Below, in pieces: positions 24,689 to 33,346 of a DNA stretch of 64,000 bases. Source of the DNA: Dactylosporangium vinaceum. GTDB lineage: Bacteria; Actinomycetota; Actinomycetes; Mycobacteriales; Micromonosporaceae. The DNA lies in assembly GCF_019904175.1 (NCBI RefSeq), contig NZ_CP061913.1:8990001-9054000 (forward strand), in the 5' to 3' direction. Made by a program: the position numbers and the translations under genes. The notes below the pieces were generated by a model, which saw only the letters and a list, made by a program, of their open reading frames with translations, did not search any database and had not been told where the DNA came from. The stretch's first letter is position 1. Each line of letters begins with the position of its first letter.

Positions 24689-27583
24689 ATGGCCGCGAGA
24701 ATCACCGCAGGCCGAAATCGGGAACCACGCCGTTCCCCGCAAAACATCCGACATCTTGAGGTGATTTCGCTGACGACCGGAACCTTCGGACGCGATCGTG
24801 AACTGGCCGCACTGCACGCGGCGGTGGCCGGTGCGGCTAGGGGTTTCGGCGGCTGCACGATCGTGACCGGGGCGGCCGGGATCGGCAAGTCCCACCTCAT
24901 GCGGGCGGCGACGGAGTATCGGGCGACGGCGGGGGTGTCCATCGCCTTCCGGGCCGCGTTCGAGCTCGACCGGGCCGCACCGCTGATCACCCTCGCCTCC
25001 ACGCTGCAGCAGCTGCGCCCGCCGGAGCCGGCGATCGACTGGCTCTCCGGCGACCCGGGATCCGGAGGCGGCGCGTTCGGCCGGCGGCTGCGGGAGGAGG
25101 ACGCGCAGTACCGGACCCTGGAGCGGCTCGGGGCGGCGCTGGAGGACTACGCGGCGCGGCAGCCCCTCGTGATCGCGATCGACGACGCCCAGTGGATGGA
25201 CGAGCTGTCCGCCCTGGCCATCGCCGAGCTCGTCCCGGCCCTGGCCTCGTCACCGGTCCGCTGGCTCTTCGCGCATCGGCCGGCTCCGGCCGGTACCCCC
25301 GGACTGCAGTTGATGGAGCGGCTCGCCCGGGACGGCCACGAGCAGATCCTGCTCGGCGCCCTCGACGACGACGCCGTGCGCCGGCTGTGCGCGCAGGTCG
25401 TCGGGGCCGACGTGGACAACACGGTCCTCGCCGTGGCCGGGGTCTGCGACGGCAACCCGCTGCAGGTCGAGCAGCTCGTCCGCACGCTGCACCTGACCGG
25501 GCAGCTGCTCGTGGCCGACGGCGTCGGCACCGTCGTCGGCGAGGAGCTGCCGTCGAGCTTCATCACGATCGTCGACCAGATGCTGCACGGGCTGTCCAGC
25601 GACACCCAGGAGCTGCTCCAGGCCGGGGCGGTGTTCGGCCGCCCGTTCTCGATCGAGGCCGTCGCCGAGCTGCTCGACCGGCGGCCGGGGGCGCTGCTGA
25701 AGCCGGTCAAGGAGGCGACCACCGCCGGGGTGCTCGTCGAGCAGGACGGCGAGCTCAGGTTCGTGCACGACCTGGTCCGGCTGGCCGTCTACGGCACCCT
25801 CGGCGGGGCGGTCGCCACGGTGCTGCACCGGCAGGCGGCGGCGATCGCCCGGGAGGAGGGCCGCCCGCCGGTCGAGGTGGCCGAGCACCTGCTCAAGACC
25901 GGGCGGACGGGGCGGCGGGAGGCGGTGACGATCCTGCACGAGTCGGCCCTGGAGGTCGCGCCGGCCGCGCCGAGCACCGCGGCGGATCTGATCGTGCACG
26001 CCCTGGAGGTGATCGGCGAGGGGGACCCGGGGCGGGTCTCGCTCGTCGCCGACGCGGTCGGGCTGCTGGCCTCGGCCGGGCGCCTGGAGAAGGCGCAGGA
26101 CCTCGGGGAGACCGCGCTGCGGGCCGGGCTCGACCCGCGCACCGAGGCCATGCTCATGCTCGGCCTCGCCGAGGCGTTCAAGCACGCCGGGCACAACGGG
26201 ATCGCGGTGGAGTACGCCGACCAGGGCCTCGCCGTCACCGACGTGCCCGAATCCGTGCGGGCCAGGCTGCACGCGATCCGCGCCCACGCCCGCTTCTACC
26301 ACGGCGACCTGGCCGGCGCCGACACCGACGGGCAGGCCGCGACCGCCGCGGGCCTGGCCACCGGCGAATACGCCGCCTCGGTCTTCGGGCTCACCGGCCG
26401 CAGCCTCGTCGCGCAGGCCCAGGGGCGCCTCGGCGACGCCTACGGCCACGCCGAGCACGCCACCGGCATCGCCGACAAGGTCCGGGGCGACGCCGCGCAC
26501 CGCCATCCGCGGATCTGGCTCGGCGACGCGCAGGCCGCCCTGGACCGCTTCGACGAGGCCGAGGAGACCTACCGCCGCGGCCGCCGCGAGTCCGAGCGGC
26601 TCGGCACCGCCTGGTCCACCCCGCTCTGGCACTACTACCACGCCGCCCTGCTCACGGCCCGCGGCCGGCTCGACGACGCCGTCGCCGAGGCCGAGGCCGG
26701 CGTGGCCGTCGCGCTCAACCTCACCGCGTACGCGCTGGCGGTACCCCTGCTGGGGCAGCTGACCCGGCTCGCCGTCCTGCAGGGCGACCTCCCCCAGGCC
26801 CAGGCCCACCTCGCCCACATGCACCGGCGCATGGCCGCCGGCACCACCTGCGCCCCCGAGGACATGTACTGGCCCGAGGGCGTCCTGCAGGAGGCCGTCA
26901 TCGGCCCCGAGGCCGCCCTGAGCACGCTCTGCGGCCTGATCGACGCCCTCCCCGCCCGGCCGGTGCTCATCGCCCAGGACCCGACCACCGCCCCGGCCCT
27001 GGTCCACATCGCGATCCGGGCCGGCGCCGAGCACAAGGCCCGCACCGTCGTCACCGCCGCCCGGGCCCTGGCCGAGCGCAACCCCGGCCAGCTCTCCCTG
27101 GCCGCCGCGGCCGACCACGCCGAGGGTGTCCTCACCGGCGACCCGTGGCTGCTGCGCGGCGCCGTCGAACGCTTCCGGCGCACCCCGCGCCGCCTCGCCC
27201 TGGCCGGCGCGCTGGAGGACGCCGCCCTCAACACCGCCGAGGAGGCGCAGGGCCGGGCCTGGGCGGCCGAGGCGATCGCCATCGTCACCGACTGCCGGGC
27301 CGAGCGCGCCCGCCGCCGCCTCGAGTTCAGCCTGGGCGGCCCCAAAGCGCCCACCGGGCGGCCCGTGTTCCGCCCCGGCTCCCCGCTGCACCAGCTCACC
27401 CCGGCCGAGCAGAACGTCGCCCTGCGCGTCGCCGAGGGACTGCAGAACCGGCAGGTCGCGACCGCCCTGCACCTGTCCCGGCACACCGTCGACTCCCACC
27501 TGCGCAAGATCTTCACCAAGCTGGAGCTGCGGGGGCGCGTGGAGCTGGCCAACCTCGTCCAGCGGGATCGCTTGAACACGTGA
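24689..27583 (+). CDS. LAL-type LuxR family regulator
   Basis: 964 residues. N-terminal AAA/STAND ATPase with Walker A GAAGIGKS and Walker B LVIAIDDAQWMD, preceded by FGRDRELAAL. A long helical TPR-like middle follows, then a C-terminal LuxR HTH (LTPAEQNVALRVAEGLQNRQVATALHL across the start, SRHTVDSHLRKIFTKL in the recognition region). A typical cluster-situated activator of secondary metabolism. ATG at 24689 or, with the AT-richer leader left out, GTG at 24761. Likely controls this cluster. Confidence 0.88.
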   Translation: MAARITAGRNREPRRSPQNIRHLEVISLTTGTFGRDRELAALHAAVAGAARGFGGCTIVTGAAGIGKSHLMRAATEYRATAGVSIAFRAAFELDRAAPLITLASTLQQLRPPEPAIDWLSGDPGSGGGAFGRRLREEDAQYRTLERLGAALEDYAARQPLVIAIDDAQWMDELSALAIAELVPALASSPVRWLFAHRPAPAGTPGLQLMERLARDGHEQILLGALDDDAVRRLCAQVVGADVDNTVLAVAGVCDGNPLQVEQLVRTLHLTGQLLVADGVGTVVGEELPSSFITIVDQMLHGLSSDTQELLQAGAVFGRPFSIEAVAELLDRRPGALLKPVKEATTAGVLVEQDGELRFVHDLVRLAVYGTLGGAVATVLHRQAAAIAREEGRPPVEVAEHLLKTGRTGRREAVTILHESALEVAPAAPSTAADLIVHALEVIGEGDPGRVSLVADAVGLLASAGRLEKAQDLGETALRAGLDPRTEAMLMLGLAEAFKHAGHNGIAVEYADQGLAVTDVPESVRARLHAIRAHARFYHGDLAGADTDGQAATAAGLATGEYAASVFGLTGRSLVAQAQGRLGDAYGHAEHATGIADKVRGDAAHRHPRIWLGDAQAALDRFDEAEETYRRGRRESERLGTAWSTPLWHYYHAALLTARGRLDDAVAEAEAGVAVALNLTAYALAVPLLGQLTRLAVLQGDLPQAQAHLAHMHRRMAAGTTCAPEDMYWPEGVLQEAVIGPEAALSTLCGLIDALPARPVLIAQDPTTAPALVHIAIRAGAEHKARTVVTAARALAERNPGQLSLAAAADHAEGVLTGDPWLLRGAVERFRRTPRRLALAGALEDAALNTAEEAQGRAWAAEAIAIVTDCRAERARRRLEFSLGGPKAPTGRPVFRPGSPLHQLTPAEQNVALRVAEGLQNRQVATALHLSRHTVDSHLRKIFTKLELRGRVELANLVQRDRLNT

Positions 27584-27664
27584 TACCCGCGGGGCACCCC
27601 CGACCCCGAGCATGACCCATGGCGACGAAGGCGTCGCTGAGGGTCGATTGATGGGGGACGTCCG

Positions 27665-29143
27665 GTGACGACTCAGGTACTGGTGGTCGGGGCCGGCCCC
27701 ACGGGTGCGGTCCTCGCGCTGGAGCTCGCGCACCACGACGTGCCCTGCCTCGTCGTCGAGCGGGCCGTCGCCCCGCCCCGCCACCCCGGCGTCGACCGGC
27801 TCACCGGCCACGCGATGGGCGTCCTGCGCCGGCTCGGCCCGTCCTCGCTGGTGCGCCGGTACGGCACCGGCCCGGCCGCCCCCGAGGACGTCGAGTGGCG
27901 CACCCGCCTCGACGACGAGCCGGTCCTGGTCTCGCCGCAGCCCGCGGGCACCGGCGCCGACGCCGACCACCGCATCCCGGCGGCCGAGCTGACCCGGCGG
28001 TTACGCGACGAGCTGCGCGCCCACCCGCTGATCGACCTGCGCGAGGGGTGGACGTTCACCGGGCTGCGGGTCGAGCCGGACGGGGCCGTCGCCACCGTGC
28101 TCGACGGGCAGGCCGGCGTGCGGCACTCGGTGGCGGCCCGCTACCTCGTCGGCTGCGACGGCGCGCAGAGCACGGTGCGGCGCTGCCTCGAGGTGCCGAT
28201 GGAGAGCCTCGGCCGCCCGGCCCGGCACTGCTCGGTGTTCTTCCGCAGCGCCGACCCGCGCCTGCCGGTCGCGAACGGCGCCCCGGTCCTCGTGGTCGTC
28301 GGCGGCGTGACGAGCGTGGCCCGCGGTGACGGCGACAGCTGGGTGGCCCACCTGCCGGTCGCGCCCGAGGAGCCGGTCGGCACCGACCCGGTCGCGATGC
28401 TGCGGGCCCGGCTCGGTGCGGGCCTGGACGTGCCGGAGATCCTCGGCGTCGCCCAGTGGGACGACGCGCTCGCGGTCGCCGCGGCGTACCGGCGCGGGCC
28501 GGTGTTCCTGGCCGGCGAGGCCGCGCACCGCTTCCACCCGGCCGGCGAGCACGCCGACACCAGCCTGGCCGACGCCGTCGACCTGGGCTGGAAGCTGGCC
28601 GCGGCGATCAACGGCTGGGGCGGCCCGGGCCTGCTGGCCAGCTATGAGTCGGAGCGGCGGCCGAGCGCGCTCATCGACCGGGAGATGGTGGCCCGGGCCC
28701 TGGAGACCCGGCGCCGCTTCGGCCGGCTGAGCGCGGCCGGGGCCGCCCGCGAGGTGCTGGCCGGCGTGCTGCGGCAGGAGGCGCACCGGCCCGACGCGGG
28801 CGCGCTCGCCGGATACGCGGCGGTGCCCGGGCGCCGGGTCCGGCCCGGCGGGCACGCACCCGACGCCCGGCTCGACGGGGGCGAGGCCCTGGAGGACCGG
28901 TTCGGCCGCGAGCTCACGCTCGTCGACCTGACCGGCGAGCGCGCCGGTGCACCGCTGGCGGCGGAGGCGGCGCGGCGCGGCATCCCGGTGACCCACCTGC
29001 CCGTGGCCGACGAGAGCGTGCGCATCCACTGGGATCGGCCGCTGGCGCTGGTGCGCCCCGACCGGCGCGTGGCGTGGTGTGCCGACGCCGTGCCGGGCGA
29101 CTGGGATGCGGTACTCGACCTGGTCAGCGGCAAGACCACGTGA
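27665..29143 (+). CDS. FAD monooxygenase of the polyketide-hydroxylase type
   Basis: 492 residues with a thioredoxin-like C-terminal extension, as in MhpA/RdmE-type hydroxylases. VLVVGAGPTGAVLALEL binds FAD, YLVGCDGAQSTVRR is the DG motif, and VFLAGEAAHRFHPAGEHADT replaces the usual GD with GE. It contains an in-frame TTA codon at 28001-28003, which would tie translation to a bldA-type tRNA. Follows the LAL gene by about 80 bases. Could hydroxylate the aromatic product; substrate unknown. Confidence 0.8.
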   Translation: MTTQVLVVGAGPTGAVLALELAHHDVPCLVVERAVAPPRHPGVDRLTGHAMGVLRRLGPSSLVRRYGTGPAAPEDVEWRTRLDDEPVLVSPQPAGTGADADHRIPAAELTRRLRDELRAHPLIDLREGWTFTGLRVEPDGAVATVLDGQAGVRHSVAARYLVGCDGAQSTVRRCLEVPMESLGRPARHCSVFFRSADPRLPVANGAPVLVVVGGVTSVARGDGDSWVAHLPVAPEEPVGTDPVAMLRARLGAGLDVPEILGVAQWDDALAVAAAYRRGPVFLAGEAAHRFHPAGEHADTSLADAVDLGWKLAAAINGWGGPGLLASYESERRPSALIDREMVARALETRRRFGRLSAAGAAREVLAGVLRQEAHRPDAGALAGYAAVPGRRVRPGGHAPDARLDGGEALEDRFGRELTLVDLTGERAGAPLAAEAARRGIPVTHLPVADESVRIHWDRPLALVRPDRRVAWCADAVPGDWDAVLDLVSGKTT

Positions 29144-29231
29144 ATACGTGATGGCCGGCGGGCAGCCCGGCGGCGACGCTCGGAGGACCCCTGGGAATCC
29201 CGTTCCACACTCCGACGACAGGACAAGGCCG

Positions 29232-29873
29232 ATGAGCATGACGACCCTGGCGCCGCACCCGACGGCCACTCCCGACTTCGGCAAGGAACTCGCGTTCACC
29301 GTCGTGAGCCGGTGGCACCGCAAGCTGTCGGCCAATCCGACGGCGAAGCGCAGCCACTGGCGCACCAAGACCGTCTACTTCGACGCCGTCGCGAGCCTGG
29401 TCGCCACCGGCTCCGCGAACCAGCTCACCTGGAAGAGCATCGTGGATGCCGCCGCCCCCCACGGGAGCCGCAGCACGTTCTACGAGGTCGCCGGCGCGCA
29501 CGCCCGCCACCCGCTGGTGGAGGCGTTCATCGACGAGGGGCACACCGACTCGATCCAGGTCGCGCTGGAGTACCGCCGCAGCGACGCCGTCGCCCAGCTG
29601 CTCGACGAGACGAAGGTCTGGTCCTACTGGTCCTTCCGCGAGCGCATGGTGAAGGACATCAGCGCGGCCGGCCCGCTGTCCCCGGAGGCCCTGGAGGCCC
29701 ACGTGTGCGACTCGCTGACCCGGTGGTCGCGGGCCAACCAGCCGCTCGCCGCGGCCCTCGGCCACACCCCGCCGATCTGCGCCGTCGAGGACCTCATGCT
29801 CATCCGCAAGGGCCGGATCACCGCGGTGCGGGCGGTGGCGCAGCTCACCGACCACCTCCGCCGCACGATGTAA
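29232..29873 (+). CDS. TetR-like DNA-binding protein (tentative)
   Basis: 213 residues from the ATG at 29232; a frame opening at 29079 overlaps the upstream gene and is less likely. Residues about 50-75 (NQLTWKSIVDAAAPHGSRST followed by FYEVAG) look like the TetR helix-turn-helix with its STFY motif. The rest is helical and unassigned. Conserved-looking N-terminus FGKELAFTVVSRWHRKL. Position suggests a cluster or boundary regulator. Confidence 0.5.
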   Translation: MSMTTLAPHPTATPDFGKELAFTVVSRWHRKLSANPTAKRSHWRTKTVYFDAVASLVATGSANQLTWKSIVDAAAPHGSRSTFYEVAGAHARHPLVEAFIDEGHTDSIQVALEYRRSDAVAQLLDETKVWSYWSFRERMVKDISAAGPLSPEALEAHVCDSLTRWSRANQPLAAALGHTPPICAVEDLMLIRKGRITAVRAVAQLTDHLRRTM

Positions 29874-29914
29874 GACCTTTTCGCCTCCTGGCCGGTGGCG
29901 GCTACTCTGGCGGC

Positions 29915-30409
29915 GTGCGACTGCGGCGGCTTGAGCGGGAGTGCCGGCGGCTGATCGCGGACATCGAGGTTCCTGAACCCTTTGACCTGTCCGCGTTCCT
30001 GTCGTACGTCGCCGCGCGCCGCGGGCGGGACCTGCACCTGCACCCGCAGCCGGCGCCGATGGGGGCGCCGTGCGGGCTGTGGCTGGCGACCGACCAGGCC
30101 GACCACGTCTTCTACGCGGCGGGCACCGACCCGCTGCACCGGCGGCACATCATCCTCCACGAGATCGGGCACATCCTGTGTGACCACCAGGCGCCCGGTC
30201 TCGTGCTGCCGGACCTGGACCCGTCGACGATCGCGCGGGTCCTCATGCGCTCGACGTACTCGGCACCCCAGGAGCAGGTCGCCGAGATGATCGCCACGAT
30301 GATCAGCGGCCAGGCACTGCGCAACGCGCCGATGCCCCGCTCCGACGACCCGCTGCTGCAGGGGCTCAGCGAGATGCTCATCCCGGGACCGGCCGATGGC
30401 GTTCGCTGA
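29915..30409 (+). CDS. ImmA/IrrE-family metallopeptidase-like protein
   Basis: 164 residues; GTG at 29915 after a short leader. Zinc motif HEIGHILCDH (about residues 84-93) with a downstream EEQVAEMIA-like helix (PQEQVAEMIATMI). ImmA proteins cleave XRE-type repressors or sense stress. Its gene overlaps the membrane protein gene by 14 bases, and an XRE regulator gene lies just beyond, a triplet widespread in actinomycetes. Confidence 0.78.
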   Translation: MRLRRLERECRRLIADIEVPEPFDLSAFLSYVAARRGRDLHLHPQPAPMGAPCGLWLATDQADHVFYAAGTDPLHRRHIILHEIGHILCDHQAPGLVLPDLDPSTIARVLMRSTYSAPQEQVAEMIATMISGQALRNAPMPRSDDPLLQGLSEMLIPGPADGVR

Positions 30410-31520
30410 CACCCTGGAGTTCCTCGTCCTGGCGTCCTTCTGGGCGTTCACGATCTGGCGCTTCGCGACGCCGCAGCCCCCGCGCGGCCGGGCCATCCGG
30501 CTTGTCGCGGTGTTCATCACCCTGTCCAACACGATCAACCGGCGCGAGGTCGCGTTCGCGCTCGACGGCCTGCTGCACGTGCCCGACATCGCGGTGCCCG
30601 GCAAGACGCTGACAACGGCGGCCGCGTCGGCCGCGATGGTGCACCTCACCGGCCTGATGCCCGGGCCCGTCGCCGACCGCCCGGCCGTGCGCCGCTGGGC
30701 CTACGGTCTGCTGGCCGGGGCCGGCCTGGCCGAGATCGTGATCTTCCTGCTGGTGCCACGCCGCCCCGAGCACGGCGACTTCGTGGCCGAGCAGGCCGGC
30801 ACGCCGCTGGCCACGGCCTACGGCATCCTGACCCAGTTCGGGCTCTTCGTCGGCCTGGCCTGCTGCGTGGCGCTGTTCCACCCGGCGGCGCAGCGGGCCG
30901 AGCCGGGCCTGATGCGGGTCGGGCTGCGGCTGCTGACCGTGGCGCCGTTCGTCGGGCTGCTGTTCATCCTCAACCGGGTCGCGTTCCAGGTGACGAACGC
31001 CATGGGCAGTGACCTGATGAACGGCGCGGGCTGGGAGAGCACCAGCCGGGCCCTGCTGGCGGCGATGCTGCTGGCCTTCGCGGCGGGCGCGGCGCTGCCG
31101 GCCCTGGGCGGGCTCGTCAGGTGGGCGGCCCACTACTCGGCGCTGCAGCAGTTGCGCCCGCTGTGGCTGGCTTCGGTGGCGGCGGTACCGCACGTGGTCC
31201 TCGGCGACCCGCCGAGCCGGTTAGCCGACCTGCTGACAGTGCGCGGCGTCGACCTGCGCCTGTATCGCCGGATCATCGAGATCCGCGACGCCCAGTGGGA
31301 GCTCGGCCTCGCCCAGGGCCCGGCGGAGGCCGTGTCGGCGCGCCGGCTGTCCGCGCCGGCCGACCGGCAGCCGCCCGCGGACGCTGAGACGAGCCTCACC
31401 GAACAGGCCCGCGAGCTGCTGCGGGCCGGAAACGTTGTGGCCACCCCCGAGCTGGCGCCGATCAGGCGACCCGGCCACAACGATCCACCCGATGCGCCCT
31501 CAGCCGTAAACGTGAGTTGA
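30396..31520 (+). CDS. MAB_1171c/DUF6545-type membrane protein
   Basis: 374 residues. About seven transmembrane helices in residues 1-245, then a cytoplasmic tail with LRLYRRIIEIRDAQWEL typical of the family, which is usually encoded beside ImmA and XRE genes and annotated as a putative transporter. Function not established. It has an in-frame TTA codon at 31221-31223. The GC-rich tail is disordered (PAEAVSARRLSAPADRQPPA). Confidence 0.7.
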   Translation: MAFADTLEFLVLASFWAFTIWRFATPQPPRGRAIRLVAVFITLSNTINRREVAFALDGLLHVPDIAVPGKTLTTAAASAAMVHLTGLMPGPVADRPAVRRWAYGLLAGAGLAEIVIFLLVPRRPEHGDFVAEQAGTPLATAYGILTQFGLFVGLACCVALFHPAAQRAEPGLMRVGLRLLTVAPFVGLLFILNRVAFQVTNAMGSDLMNGAGWESTSRALLAAMLLAFAAGAALPALGGLVRWAAHYSALQQLRPLWLASVAAVPHVVLGDPPSRLADLLTVRGVDLRLYRRIIEIRDAQWELGLAQGPAEAVSARRLSAPADRQPPADAETSLTEQARELLRAGNVVATPELAPIRRPGHNDPPDAPSAVNVS

Positions 31521-31553
31521 TGGGCGCCCCGTGCTCGTAAATCTGAGCTTATG
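31505..31553. promoter_or_regulatory. Two direct repeats upstream of XRE regulator
   Basis: CGTAAACGTGAGTTGATG (31505-31522) and CGTAAATCTGAGCTTATG (31536-31553) match at 14 of 18 positions with a 31-base period, about three helical turns. They lie just before the XRE gene in an AT-richer stretch and are a natural autoregulatory operator candidate. Confidence 0.5.
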
Positions 31554-31598
31554 ATGGAGATTTCCATCCGACCGGTGGGATTGTCAAGGGTAGATGCG

Positions 31599-32039
31599 AT
31601 GAGCGACACGACATTGGCTGACAAACTGGACCGCCTGTTCCGCACGGTCCACCCGGCCGGCCGCGGGGAGTACACCTACGAGGAGGTGGCCGCCGCCATC
31701 CGCGAGCGCGGCGTCATGATCTCGCACACATACGTGTGGCAGCTGCGCAAGGGCACCCGCGACAACCCCACCAAGCGCCACCTGGAGGCCCTGGCCGAGT
31801 TCTTCGGCGTCAACGCCGCCTACTTCCTCGACGACGACCCGGACACCGTCAGGCGCATCGAGAGCCAGCTGGACCTGCTGGCGGTGCTGCGCGACAGCGC
31901 CGTGCGCTCGGTCGCCCTACGCGCCGCGGGCCTCTCCGCGCCGAGCCTGGAGGCGATCCACGGCATGATCGAACACGCCCGCCGCATCGAGGGCCTGCCG
32001 CCGGACCCGGAGCCCGGCCCCACCGCCCCGCCGCCCTGA
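31599..32039 (+). CDS. EspR-like XRE transcriptional regulator
   Basis: 146 residues from the ATG at 31599 (MSDTTLADKLDRLFRTVHP), the standard opening of this actinobacterial group. HTH region: YTYEEVAAAIRERGVMISHT, YVWQLRKGTRDNPTKRHLEA, FFGVNAAYFLDD. The C-terminal helix resembles the EspR dimerisation region. Likely regulates the preceding ImmA-membrane protein pair and itself. Confidence 0.82.
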   Translation: MSDTTLADKLDRLFRTVHPAGRGEYTYEEVAAAIRERGVMISHTYVWQLRKGTRDNPTKRHLEALAEFFGVNAAYFLDDDPDTVRRIESQLDLLAVLRDSAVRSVALRAAGLSAPSLEAIHGMIEHARRIEGLPPDPEPGPTAPPP

Positions 32040-32054
32040 CGCCCGCCGGCTGGC

Positions 32055-32072
32055 CTTGACACCGGCGTCAAG
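32055..32072. promoter_or_regulatory. MerR-type dyad and promoter
   Basis: CTTGAC-N6-GTCAAG forms a dyad that contains the -35 element TTGACA. TAGCCT (32076-32081) may serve as -10, leaving little or no leader before the ATG at 32088. This fits autoregulation by MerR proteins, which bind between promoter elements. Confidence 0.5.
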
Positions 32073-32087
32073 GTCTAGCCTGGTCCG

Positions 32088-32483
32088 ATGCGGATCAGTG
32101 AGCTGGCGGCGCGGGCCGGGACCAGCGCCCGGGCCCTGCGCTACTACGAGCAGCACGGCCTGATCGCCGCGCGGCGCGCCGCCAACGGCTACCGCGAGTA
32201 CGACGAGTCCGACCTGCGCCTGGTCCGCGAGATCCGGTCGCTGCTGGACATCGGCTTCAACCTGGAGGAGACCCGCCCGTTCGTGGAGTGCCTGCGCTCG
32301 GGGCGCGCGTCCGGCGCCGAGTGCCCGGGCTCGATCGAGGCTCTCGGCCGCCGGCTGGCCGACCTCGACGGGTCCATCGCGCGGCTCGTGGCCGTCCGTC
32401 AGGTCGTGTCCCGCGAGCTGGCCGGCGCCTGCGAGCCGGGCGTCGCCGAAGCGGGGACCGATCAGAGGGGCATTCCCAGTTAG
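32088..32483 (+). CDS. MerR-family regulator
   Basis: 131 residues. MRISELAARAGTSARALRYY is the winged HTH, EQHGLIAARRAANGYREY the wing, then a long dimerisation helix. ECPGSIEALGRRL places one Cys in the region where metal- or redox-sensing members bind ligand, and a second Cys follows in GACEPG. Leaderless or nearly so. Its TAG stop lies inside the iron box of the next gene. Confidence 0.85.
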   Translation: MRISELAARAGTSARALRYYEQHGLIAARRAANGYREYDESDLRLVREIRSLLDIGFNLEETRPFVECLRSGRASGAECPGSIEALGRRLADLDGSIARLVAVRQVVSRELAGACEPGVAEAGTDQRGIPS

Positions 32484-32498
32484 GCGAGACTACCCTCA
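32480..32498. promoter_or_regulatory. Iron box (DmdR/IdeR-like)
   Basis: TTAGGCGAGACTACCCTCA matches 14 of 19 positions of the actinobacterial iron box TTAGGTTAGGCTAACCTAA. It sits directly in front of the siderophore-interacting protein start at 32504 and overlaps the MerR stop codon. Iron-dependent repression is the natural reading. Confidence 0.6.
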
Positions 32499-32503
32499 TT
32501 CAT

Positions 32504-33346
32504 GTGTCGTCCTCCTCCGGGCCGTCGCGGCCCGCACCCGTGACCCACGTCGGCCGGGTCGTGCGCGCCGAGCGCGTGACCCCGAACATGCACCGGGTGG
32601 TGCTCGGCGGTGAGGGGCTCGCGCAGTTCGACGCGGGCCGGTACACCGACCACTACCTGAAGCTCATGTTCCCGCGGCCGGGCGTCGACTACCCCCAGCC
32701 GTTCGACGGTGCCGCCGCCCGCGCCACGCTCCCGCGCGAGCAGTGGCCGGTGACCCGCACGTACACCGTCCGCGAGTGGGATCCGATCCGCCGTGAGATC
32801 ACCGTCGACTTCGTCCTGCACGGCGACACCGGCCTGGCCGCACAGTGGGCCGTGCACGCCCGGCCCGGCGACGAGCTCCAGTTCGGCGGCCCCGGCGGCG
32901 CCTACGCCCCCGACCCGCAGGCCGGGTGGCACCTCCTGGCCGGCGACGAGAGCGCGCTGCCCGCCATCGCCGCCTCGCTGCCGTATGTCCCCGCCGGCGC
33001 CACCGGCCACGCGCTCGTCGAGGTCGCCGACCTCGCGGACCGCCAGGACATCCCGGGCGTCACCTGGCTGCACCGCGGTTCCGGCCCGGTCGGCTCGGCC
33101 CTGGTGCCGGCCGTCCTGGCGCTGCCGTTCCCGGCCGACCCGGCCCAGGTCCACGCGTTCGTCCACGGCGAGGCGACGTTCGTGAAGGAGCTGCGCCGCT
33201 ACCTGCGGGTCGAGCGCGCCCTCCCCCGCGACCGCATGTCGGTCTCCGGCTACTGGCGCCTGGGTCACGACGAGGACGGCTGGCAGGCCTCGAAGCGCGA
33301 CTGGAACGCGCAGATCGAGGCCGAGCAGGAGCCCGCCTTCTCCTAG
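32504..33346 (+). CDS. Siderophore-interacting FAD protein (ferric reductase)
   Basis: 280 residues. GTG at 32504 is the first start after the iron box and has no obvious ribosome site, so the mRNA may be leaderless. FAD-binding TRTYTVREWD, then GDTGLAAQWAVHARPGDEL, GPGGAY, and C-terminal SIP domain (HLLAGDESALPAIAASLPYV, FVHGEATFVKELRRYL, SGYWRLGHDED). These proteins release iron from imported ferric siderophores in the cytosol. The stop shares CTAG with the convergent SIMPL gene. Confidence 0.87.
   Translation: MSSSSGPSRPAPVTHVGRVVRAERVTPNMHRVVLGGEGLAQFDAGRYTDHYLKLMFPRPGVDYPQPFDGAAARATLPREQWPVTRTYTVREWDPIRREITVDFVLHGDTGLAAQWAVHARPGDELQFGGPGGAYAPDPQAGWHLLAGDESALPAIAASLPYVPAGATGHALVEVADLADRQDIPGVTWLHRGSGPVGSALVPAVLALPFPADPAQVHAFVHGEATFVKELRRYLRVERALPRDRMSVSGYWRLGHDEDGWQASKRDWNAQIEAEQEPAFS

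Noticed and set aside
25250..27970. Long minus-strand frame across the LAL regulator
   Set aside because: Shadow of the LuxR-type gene; composition dominated by Gly/Arg/Val and no domain.
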